This document shows, one piece after another, positions 25,101 through 37,100 of a stretch of 64,000 bases of DNA. Position numbers and translations under genes: made by a program. Position 1 is the stretch's first letter. Each line of letters opens with the position of its first letter. The stretch comes from Branchiostoma floridae (Eukaryota > Chordata > Leptocardii > Amphioxiformes > Branchiostomatidae): positions 7,095,699 through 7,159,698 of the forward strand of contig NC_049980.1 in the NCBI RefSeq assembly GCF_000003815.2. Direction: 5' to 3'. The notes under the pieces were generated by a model. It was given only the letters and a program-made list of their open reading frames with translations, was not told the DNA's origin and made no database searches.

Positions 25101-28100
25101 TTTTGTTATTTTGCCAGAACTGAGGAGAATGATAAAAAGAATAGATAACATCATGTGAAACAAGGTCTACCTAATTCTTAAAGATAGCAAAGAACTATAT
25201 ATGCAACACTTTGAATATATCTCATACATTGTACAAGTACATGTTCATTTACATGCAGGTGCCAAGCTTTAACTACCTTTGTATTTCTTTCCGATTTATA
25301 ATTGCAAAGTACGTATGTAACTGCTATATACTGCAAAATTTGGGAAAGAGTACAGACTGTCAGTACATTGTAGTTGAACATACACCACTACCAGTAGACT
25401 AGCCCCCTGCTGTAGTAATTGCACAAAGTTGTGTGCAAGCATTCACTTATTTAATACAGCTGATCCATAGAATATCAATAAAAGAATTTCCACACTGCAA
25501 GTAAAAATACATAGAAACGTGTCATCTAAATTTTAGGCAAGTGAAAAGTTGGTCTTTCCCTATAGGGTGCATGGGAGTGAGTTTGTTTTTTTAAATTTGT
25601 CTGCTGCTGCTGCTAGTCCCTTGACCTCTAACCCTGGCCATATTCTTACATGGCCAAACTGACAATCATGTACAAATAAATACAGCCCCCCCCCCCCCCC
25701 CAAAGAAATGCTGCCTGTACCTAAAAGGTATGTGTAGGAGACTAACTGTCAGGTGATAAACGAAGAAGATGGTACCATTTTGGCTGCAGCGGCCCCACTC
25801 CCACCAGTAGCAGGCTGCTTGCCCCTGGCTGAGATCCCCTCCATCTCCTCATCAGCGTAGAACCGGAACAGCAGAGAATCATCCTTAAACTTGTACTTCT
25901 CCAGCACTAGTGGCAAAAATAAACTGATTTGGGGGAAGCTCACATTCACCAGACCAACTTTGTAGGGCAGATGTCACAGGTGGGCTCAAAATGGGTAATT
26001 CAATATAATTTTGTGCCATGTAAATGTTGGCATATTCTGAAGACTTTTACTAGGGTTAGGAGGAACAGATAGGGCCTAAGCTTTCCACTTTGGGGGGAAA
26101 ATTTGCCAGTTCAGCAGTTAAGTTAGCGTAGAAGCAAGGTTAGAACCTCCCCGACGGAAGTCAGGTACCCATTTTTACACCTGGGTGAAGTGATGAAGGT
26201 CGCATAAAGTGCCTTTCCAAAGGGCACAATGTCGAGGGCACGGTGGCTTTTGAACCTCTAGATTCCAAGCCAAATGCTGGAACCAGTTATGCCACACATG
26301 ACACCACAGTTAAGCCACACATGACACCACAGTTAAGCCACACATGACACCACATTTACAGTATTTACCATGATGCATGAAGCCACTGTCACACAGAGCC
26401 TGCCCCAGCATGACCGCCTCCTCCCTGGTCTTACAGTCTCCCTGTTCCACCAGCCAGTCCACCAGCCGACTCGCTACCATCACCGACTTGTGGGTCCGCA
26501 GGTAGTGGTCCTTATTCCTGAGGGAAATATGTAGAAATTTATATCTGTAGGTATATAGAAAGGTCCTGTTTTTGAGAACCATAATTTGAGCTAGTGTAAT
26601 GGCCTAGTGGGTAGAGTGTTCACCTTGCATTCAGTACGTCATGCCGGGTCACACCAAAGACTTTTGGGAAGGGGTAAAGAGGTTGAAAACACACCACTAT
26701 CAGTGGACTAGCCCTCTAGCCTGCTGTAATGATTGCACAAAGTTGTGTGGCCTGAGGATACTGAAACAAAGATAGGCACCACCCTATGCGCCATCAGGTG
26801 CAGTATGGACTGTCTTTGACTTTGATACCTTGAGCACATTTAAGAATTCACCACACTTATCACAAAGAGTAGGGCTCCTTTCCCATGTAAATGGCTCAAA
26901 ATCTACAGTCCTAGGGTCGCACCTTGAGCATGAATCTATTGTCATATTGAGTTCACCTGAGTTAGCGCCAAATGGCAGCAGTTCCAGACACATACGATTT
27001 TTTAGCCCATTGTAAGCTCCTCGTAATTCAGCCCATGGCTGCGAAAAGATATTAGTTGGCTCACACAAGAGTAATTATTATCATATATGAACAATAATGC
27101 CACATACTTGATGAGAGGGTTGAAGAGCCCATGCAGTCGGCAGTAGATGTGGATGCCCTTGGCGATCATGTCCTGCATCTCGCTGCGACCTTTGTACGTC
27201 CCGTCATCGTAACGGAACCTGTACAGCAGCGGCTCGTTCTTGAAGTGATGTTTATCAGCAACTGGTGGTGAGATACAAATAAAGAACTAGCAACAAGAGT
27301 TCTCTAGATGGTTTGTTAAGAAAAAAGCACTCTTTTCTAATTCAGGATACAGCAACATTGCCAAGTCAGCATCCAGCATTGCTTTATGTTCTTCCCTTCA
27401 CTCAAAAGTCTAGCAGAAAAGTTTTGGCTTATCAAGTACTAGAAGGATATTACAAATGTATGTACAGTACATCAGCTTTCGAACAAAACAGGTAATAAAA
27501 AAAAATGATACATTTTACAGACATGAGCAAACCTGACACTTAAGAAAGTACTGGAGGAGGAGGTCGGTCTGAAGGACCACAAGCTGCTAGCCACCAAAAA
27601 TTGCTAGACAGAAATGCATGGTCTGATGCATCATTAATCGCACCTCTTACGAGGATGAACAGAACTGAACTGAAGTTACAATCCCTCCTGTGTACCCACC
27701 ATGGTGTATGATACCGTTCTCCAGCAGCAGCTGTCCAAGGTGAACGCCTTCCTCCACAGAGTTGATCTCTCCTAGCTCCTTCAGCCATGACACAAACTCG
27801 CTATAGTAGTATGCAAATCAACCATCACTTCAGTATCAACACATTTCACACAATTTCAAAAGTAATTAACAAGGCCTAGGAAAAAATGTTGGGTTTCGAG
27901 TTTCCTGAACAGCGCTAACTTTCTTTAGGACGAGCTACTGTAAATGCATTTAAGTTTGCAGGGATTTGATTTCGCGGTAGCGGGAAAAAGGACTTTTCGC
28001 GGTGGTTTTAGTTCCGGGTAGCATCGTGCACTGTAGCATCTTACTGCCATGGAAAAATGTTTGCGGTGGTTTTAAATTCGCGTTGAAGCGGCCACCGTGA

Positions 28101-31100
28101 AAACCGCGAACATTAAATCACCGCGAAAGTTTCTGCATTTACAGTATGCCATGGAAAGGGACAAGGGATTTTCAATCAATTTTGAAGTCAATTTCAATGC
28201 GCAGTACTTGAAGCGTGGTCAAATCATTCCATGGAAGTTCATGCGATAAAACGTTAAAGCCTGTGCAGTATCGTAAAATATGGACCAGTCCAGGACACCT
28301 GTATGGACAAGCATTTATAGGCAGGTATACCATAAAGCCCTAAACACACTAAAGGTGTGCTCCAACCGCACTTGTGCCAACTTGCTTCACTGCGGGGTTC
28401 GAAAGATACTCAACGAATTTCAGAGATAAAGTACGAATTTTCTTTCTTTTTGTGAATTTTGTCGTCTTCTAAATCATGCTTATACAAATTATGCAAGATC
28501 TAAATTATAAAAAAAAAAAAACGGATAGAATACCAAAATAGTGACGCAGTGAACAAACCCCGCAGTGACGCAAGCTTGACACAAGTGCTGTGGGAACTCA
28601 CCTTAATATACAGAATGTACAAATTTAAAATGTATGTGCTTGTATAGGAGCAGTCTTGTCCCTCCCACCTGCCTACAAAGCACTTGTGGTATGTCCTGAG
28701 GTGGTATTTCCTGTCCCTGATGAGGCTGGTGTTGCGGTTCATCAGGTGGTACAGCCGCTCACCCTTCTCTGAGATCAGGTTCCAGGTGTCTCTCTGTAAG
28801 GACTGCTTCACACCTGGTAAACAATCATGGCTCAGTCAACAATTATGAATTACTGTAACAACAAAAAATCATGTTCACAATTTTTGTTTTTGGGATATTT
28901 TATGTTCTCCTCCCGTACCATTCAGCAGTTTTTGTATTTGAGAATTGTGGCAACTGCACGGGAATCATTGTGAACACAAAATGGCCTATCTTTAATGAAA
29001 TTTAGTTTTAGGAAATTTGATGTCTTTTGAAATTATAGCCATATTGTAGCCCATCTTGTTAAGAAAATATATATCCATCTTCACTGCTTAAATGACATCA
29101 GACGTATAATTTCAATTCAAATGAGTGTAAGAAATATAGCATTCTTTACATGAAGCAGCTTTTGAGAATGCATTAAAGCATTTTAGAATAAATTTTTCAT
29201 TTTTAAAATATCTTATGAATTTGATAAGTTGAAAGTTGAAAGTGATGTACCAGATGTAAACAGGCCTGAAAATCAGGCTGCAACTCTAAGGCTGTTTCAG
29301 AGAAATAAATAATATTCATAGAAATTTAAATTTCCAGGGCCTGTACATACTTCTCCTTTTCTCCCTCTCCTGGTAGATAGCCTCCAGCCACTCCTGTTTC
29401 TCCTGAGGGGTTTTAGCGATGCACACAAACCACTTGTTCTTGGCGTTGTTGTGAACCTTCCAGCCGTTGGTCACGGTGTACCCACTACTGTGGAAATCAG
29501 CTGGAAAACAGGTTTCATATAGTTGAATAGAGAACACAACGCAGTGCGTTCTGTATATCCCAAGGTACTAGCCCGACCATGGGTTGGATCGCCCTCTGGT
29601 CTTAAGGCACCCCAACCCGCTAGAGGGCTGGGACGGATATTCAAATATTCAACAGCAATGCACATGGAACATTGGAAACGTACCTTTTTCTTCATCTTAT
29701 TCTATGGACACCTATTAGATACCAAAAGACACAGACTGGTCCAGAAATACCCATATATAACATTATGACTATCAGGGCCCAGGTATGACATAAACAATGT
29801 ACCACAATTAATATAACTACAAGTGGGGCAACATCAGTGTACATTCAAACTTGTGTCCACCTCTATATAAGGACACCTTGTCTATCTTCTGACAGAAAAA
29901 AACTTCACCCTGCCATTAAAAAAATCTGAAATTAACAACATGGACTTGCAAACAATGAGAGGGAAAGAAAAAAATCTTAAGTTGGAGACCTACGATAACC
30001 TGGAACTACAACAGACAACCTTCAGTACCATCACTACTGATAAGTGTGGCAGGAACATCACCCTTACCAGTTCCATCCTCGATGTTCTCTATCTCCATGA
30101 GTTCAGTACTGATCCTCCCCCTGAAGATGTACTCATACTGGACCTTAGTCTCCTGGGAGGGGAGCTGCAGCTGCTGCATCATGATGGACTGCCGTTTCGT
30201 CAGCGTCTTCTTACCAATCACTCTCCTGTAAAGGAAAACGATTTTTACCTACGCTAAGAATATGTTTTCGGGAGCACTAGTGGGTGTGTTTTGTTTGTTT
30301 GTTTGAACCTTTATTTATTCATGAAAGCTCAAATCGGCCTGCAGGCCGCTTTTCATTGAGGTCATGAGGGAAGAGGCAAGGGTCAGACAAAGTATATAAC
30401 AGAGATAAAGTTACATCGTCTTGAGTCCTTATAAGTCCTATACGTCTATATACATACAAAATACATGAGAGAAACTGCTACATGATTCAAGTCTGATCAA
30501 TTGGCCGTTCCCATTTACTTAAAGAGTCTCTTAAAGGAAGCCAGAGTTGTGAACATGGTATTTCAAGAAAGGTTTGGGTGGATTGTCTAGTCTTGATATT
30601 TGACATGAGGGTAGGCCGTGATAAGAATTGAAGATGATTAGATTATGGGATTCAAAAAAAAAAGATTTAAGTAAAGGTAGTCCAATAGCCTTTTAGAGGC
30701 CTCAGGGCCAGTGGGTTGTTATCTACTGTGTCTAGGGCACAGTATTGAAAGGTGGAGCCCATCCCCCTCCTTCCATCGCTTTTTATCTCCCAAACTGAAA
30801 TCAGGTATGCATTTTATACCTGGGTGGAATTGAGGAAAGTTGTGTAAAGTGCCTTTCCAAAGGACACAATGTCTAGCCCGGAATGCTTGTGTCCGCTAAC
30901 ATAGCCACTCAGGCATTTGATACCACTTGTTTGAAAACAATGACTTTTTTGTTTATGTGGAAGACATTAGACAAGACATGAAAGCAGCAATGGGCTTAAG
31001 TTGTGCACCTTGTATCCATACCACTACTTGTGCATCAATATTTCATAACAATACAAAACAACTGAAGATCATTGTTACCCTGTATTGTCCCCTCCATATT

Positions 31101-34100
31101 GTTGTCGCTTGTTATGTTTACAAAGTAAATGGGGCACCTTTGTCTTGGGTAGAAAGTCTATCTAAAGAATTCAATTTGAGGGAGTAAGAACAAAACAATT
31201 TTCTCGCACAAGCAAAAGGAACTGACTTTGAAATGGAGGGTATTTTCTTGCAGTAGACCAGCAGGTTGTCACACAGGAAGAACACCCTCTCCTGCACATT
31301 CCCTGCTGAGATCTTCAGCAACATGCCCTGTTTGATCAGCTCTGTGCAGGTGTTGGTGATGTTGGATCCCTGGAGGAAAAAACAACGAAGTTATCAACCA
31401 AGGAAATAGTAGTGCTGTATCTGCCCTTGGTGCTGAAAGTCTGGCATACTGGTATAATTGTTGTATTGAAGGACTTTCAATGTTTTGCTCCTGTACTCGT
31501 ACACATGTTAATCTTGTATGTGTATTTATCTTTGGTGCTTAAGTAGTATTCGTGGTGTTGTGTGTGTCCCTGGTGCTGAAATCCTTGCACATGGAAATAA
31601 AGAAGTTTCCTTCGTAAAGCAGCATTCTTTGCATCTTAAGTGTGCCTTCCATCAATCATTGCGAAATACTTTCCTTGTTATTGAGTATGTTATCAAAACT
31701 TGCCATGTTAACAAATACAATGGCCACAGTGTTTGCCTTGTATTTGGTACATCGTGAGCCAATTCATACCGAGACTTTTAAAAACTAGTACATACTGCTA
31801 TCTCAGCCTGGCACTTAAGAAAGAGTATATCAGTTAAACACATACTAGCCCCTGCTGTAGAGATTGCACAAAGTTGTGTGACCCAGGGCCACAGAAATGG
31901 AGATGGACACAATACAAGGGCTGTCTGGTGCAGGAAGGACTTCAACTTTAATTTTTGTGGAATCTCAGAGTTGACCACCCACCTCCCATCCCTCCACTTT
32001 AGACTGCCACTCCTCCAGTGCCTCCAGACTCTCCATTCTACGCTTGGTCTCGTTGATCTTGGAGCAGACATCCTTCATGGCTACCAGGGCTCTCTTAACG
32101 TTCTCTATGTCAGGGTGCGTCGACACGGTTTGCTTCAACAACTCCTTTTACAGTAGAGAAGATAAAAAAAAACAGAAGTTAATGTAATGTTACATAAAAA
32201 TGGCAAACAGTGCTTTTTGTATTGTATTCCTTTGTACTAGTAGTGCAAGGGGCTGGGTAGATCTCCTTTTAATTTATGAATTAGTAAAGTCAGTATTGAT
32301 TGTTCCTTTTGATTGCACCCCTTGTTACGCATGGCTTGTGCATAAGGTTATACATTATGTATCAGTGTCTGTATCATGACTACTTTTTAATCAGTGCTAT
32401 TTCTTAAAACCAAATTTCTTCACATATGTCTTAACCAGGAGGCAGTTTATGGGTATGCATTACAGACAAAGAAACCATTTCAGGCAAATGCTCCCAAATC
32501 TCTGTCCTTGCATCTCACAACCTTCTGCAAAAGACCTGTTGAAAATTGGGTGGGAACACTAAGTGCACAATCACACATTTCTGACATGTACATCACTGTT
32601 GCCCTTTAAATTGTATGGACAGCAGTTATTATTGAGTCTCTATGCTGAAGAACATTCTGTACTACCTTAAGTAGAAGAGGATACTTGCATATCCTCTGGA
32701 TGGGGGACAGCAGATAGCCCTCCAGTGGAACATCTGTGGTCTTGTGGCCTCCCAGTAACATACAGGCCTGGCAATATGGAAAGGATAGGAAAATGAAAGA
32801 AATTTACATTGAGCACTATGTCACATTCACATTGAGAATACATGTACCACATTTCTTCCAGTTGTTATGTTGAGCATTTCTCTGATAGAAGACAAAGCTG
32901 TTTTCACCTCCATGAAAAAGGGAGGCACAGTTTTTGGCACTTCTGTGGGGGTGGGGGAGGGTCCAGATATTTGTGGAGAAAGTAGGTCCTGGAAAGTCAA
33001 AGGTCAAGGTTGATTTTAGACCTCCCGGTGGCCGACATTGCTACAGCAGCAGAACCGATGGTTTTTGTATCTTTTGTCCTAGACATGACATGCTGTTGTT
33101 TCTTTTGTTTTGATCTCTTGAAGCTTAATCTAAATGTAATAGTATCATTTTGATCCACTGCATTACTCTCACCTCTCAAATAAACGTACCGGTACGTTTA
33201 TTTTTTTCCGCCTCAAAATCCACCCGGTACGTCCTTATTTTAGACGGTACGTTTATTTTTTTTTTCAAATTGGGCTTTCTTTACTAACCAGGGACCACAA
33301 AAATATTGAAAGTTTGGTATTTTCTGCCCATATTTCTGCAGTATTTTTGCTTCAAATTCACTATTTTTCGGACGAGGCAGCGCGGATTTCCCTGCCGCTA
33401 GCGCTATGACCCAAACATAACTAGGGATGCGTACCGGTACGCAGGACCGGTTCTGGACTTGCAAAAACGTTTCGGTTCAGGTCCAAAAATACCGGAACAC
33501 AAGTGATTCGGTACTGGACTCGTAAAAATATATCCTTTTCGTTTTAGACCATCTTTAACCTTCCAAAAATCTTGAAATTTGCGCTGAACAAAGACGAAAA
33601 CATCGAGGTCACATGCTACACACACAGTCACTAACTTCCGTAAATTCTCTATCAAAACACAGAAATTAACCACCAACCAAACAAATTAAAAAGTTACCAA
33701 TACTTTTCCACTATTTTTCACCCGTAGTCAACTTGTTTTAATGTTCCAGCAACGAAAAAATCCTTCCAAAACAAAGCACAGCGTTCAATCGGCTCGAAAA
33801 CATCCGCCATGTTGGATTCATCAACTCACGCCGAATCTCGCGGTAATTCGCGAGAGAATTATATATTTCCTGCAGTACCGTTATTTCTCGATAGGGGGCA
33901 GTGTCTATGACCTCCTTGGTTTCTGCAACATTGAAAATAGCACAAGTGGTAAATAAGGTATTCTAAATTGGAATGTTTCTTCAAAATGTTATTTTGTAAC
34001 AATGATTATAAAATAAACTTCTTTTTTCATTTCTTCAATTTTTATTTTCATTCATTTTTTTTACTTTTATTTTAATCTTTGTTGATGGTGTGACACTCAG

Positions 34101-37100
34101 ATAAGAATATGTGCAATAACATAGGAATTATTCTGTTCATTATTTATACAATTAACTGATATGGTACTGAGGCATAAATAAATAAAAAGAGCCTACCTGC
34201 TTATCATCTTCTCTTGGACTGAAGTAGCATGGGCACAGTTTAGATGTCAATTTGGTATTTTTCCGGGGGGTACTTTTATTCCAGGGGGTACTTTTATTAG
34301 ATTTTGAAGATTTGTCCGGGGGGTACTTTTATTCCAGGGGGTACTTCTATTTGAGAGGTGAGAGTAAATAAACCAAGACTCACCAGCAGAAAGCCTTTAA
34401 GGTTCTGGTCCTTCTGAAGCTCCAACAGTAGCCATTGAGCCTTCTCATGGTTACTGCAGTACATCTCATACACACTGAACTCCGACAACTGGAACAACAC
34501 GCGTACAGAGAACTTTTAACATATAATTCATCCTTCTTGAAAGTACAACATACATTTCTAAAGTCATTTTTCAAAACACCTTTCATCTTTCAGTTCAATT
34601 ATCCCACAATGAAAATGAAAGTAATAAAAAAATGTCATAAACAGCTGTTGCAATAGAGTTGATCTACTAGTACTGTTGTAAAGATGCTTTTATAATAGGG
34701 GTACGTATCAGTACAGAAAACTCAGTTCCAGAGGATCAGGTCGGGACCTGATTATCTGTCAAAACTTGTGAATGGGTGACACTCAGAAACAGTCCATTTC
34801 ACTACAAAGGATTCTGTTTGGTAGAGTATCCGACGTCCATTGGCGTGTTAAAATCCTATCTTTATGTACTTAACACTTACTGCCTCTGTTTTAACTGTAG
34901 AACAGTTTAACTGTTAACAGTTTAATTGTAGAAACTTGTTAAAGATGACCATCAACTCTCCTCTACTTCGCAAGTTATTTTCTTGGATCTGTAAGTCCCA
35001 AAACATGTGAATGCATCATGATATTCTACAAACTGTTCATTCTCAAATCCGGCCCAACATCGGGTCTACAGATTTTTTTCAGTTGTTTTTTCTGGACTGG
35101 TCAACCAATAAAAATGGTTTTGTACCGGTACATTGTAACTAACTAACGGTACCCAAACCTTTGTCACATGTGTTCTCACATGACCTTTCTTTTATCGTTT
35201 GAGCAGCACCACTTGCTATGATTTAATCATAGGTCATATGACTCATATCTCAGATTCCTCCAGTTGTCTGGGCAACAGACTAATCAAATTGCCAACCTTT
35301 CTCAAACAAATCCAATGAATTTTGCAATGATGGATTTACAAGCAAATGTCTACAAAACCTCAAATCAACTGCTCAGAGACATCATTTATATTTTACTGTC
35401 TACATACATTGTATTTGTGAAAATACCTGGTATTTGGTAACGTTAATCAGATTTATGTGTAATCATCTGGTTAAACAATTCTACACACCAAACACAGGAA
35501 CTATTATTCAAAAAAAGTTAAAAGATATCTTTGTACTCTATCTCAGACATTTTTACAACATGGCTTTTTGTAATCCTTTCTGGGTTCCAAATATCCATAA
35601 TATCATGTGGCAGACATATTGTTCTGGGTGGGGCGGCTGGGAGACAAATCTTAGAAATTTTAGTTTGAATGTACACCTCAGCCAAAATCATCTTAGTCAT
35701 GAGGATTTTCTGACTATAAATTTGCCTTTTGTCTCTTGCAGCTAAACATCCCAAACTGCCCAAGATTATTGAAAATGTTCCCATACATGTACGTTTAGGT
35801 TTATGAAGGTCAGGCATTTAGGCATGAATCATGTATATGTAAGCTTTCCCACCACTGCTGGACAATTTTACAGGAAATGACATCTGTTTCACATACAGTC
35901 AAGCATTTCCCATCAGTGATCTAAGCTAATAATTTTCATTCAGCTCTTTGGAAATGTTAAACTGTTCCAAGGACATTTCAGAATGTTCTAGGTTATTTGC
36001 TCTATACATGTAATCCAGAAAATTTGATTGAGAACAGTTACATCACTGAAGGATCAGGGTTGTCTCAGGGCTCTAGCCAGCTCGAATTTTTTTCCGTCAG
36101 CCAATTCCCATTGTCGCAAAAACCGCGAAAATTAAGGTAGAAAGACGGAACTGAGACCTTGAAAAACTGTTTTTTAATGAGATTGTCATATGCGAAAGGG
36201 CGCCAACACACAAAGTCAACAATCATAACAATAGCAAGACAAACAGTGTGTGGCTTTCCGACCGTGGACAGCGTCCCCAAGCCGCCTGTAGCTTCCACCA
36301 AGAGTTTTTGTCCGTCAAGGTTGACGGATTGGTTAAAAACCTTTCCGTCACACGCAGCAAATTTCCGTCAATTGACGGGAAAATGGACGCTGGCTAGAGC
36401 CCTGCCAACTCTAGATCTCTGGCTAGAGCCCTGCCAACACTAGATCTCTGGCTAGAGCCCTGCCAACAATAGATCTAAGGATGCCAGGCTACATCTGAAA
36501 CCTCTATTATTTCACAGAAAACTTTGTCCAGTGGTATAGTTTAAATAAAAGAATCCCCACATGTTTGAGGAAGCAGGCTCCGATTTCATGACAGGCCTGT
36601 GGCTCCGGCTGGAGGCACTCCTTCAGTGTGGAGAGGAGCTTCTGGTGGAGCGTGAGGAGCTCCTCTATGTTGGAGAACAGGATCCAGATGGTCTCCTCTG
36701 TGATCAGCTTGTCGTTGTGGGTGGCCATGCGAGAACGCATTCTCTTCAGGAAGGCCTATGTCGTAAATGAGGCATGATTCCAGACATTACAGTATATCAT
36801 AAACCAATATAAGGTACAAAACATTATGTCATACCTGGGCCATGATAACATTCAATACAGGTGTTTCAGACTAGGAGATACACAGGGTTTTGCTGTTATC
36901 ACATAAGTTTTGATACAGTAATTCGAATGCACTTTGAGTGCACTGCCTGTGCTGCTGCCAAAAATTGAAAATACCAGATTCAGATGTTGGAATTGCTGTT
37001 GTTACAATATCTTTTGAGGACACCACATTTATCTCATCTTCTGGCACATGTTGCATTTTCTGGCCAAGAATTTAACAAATGTCCATCTCCAAACCTGGTG

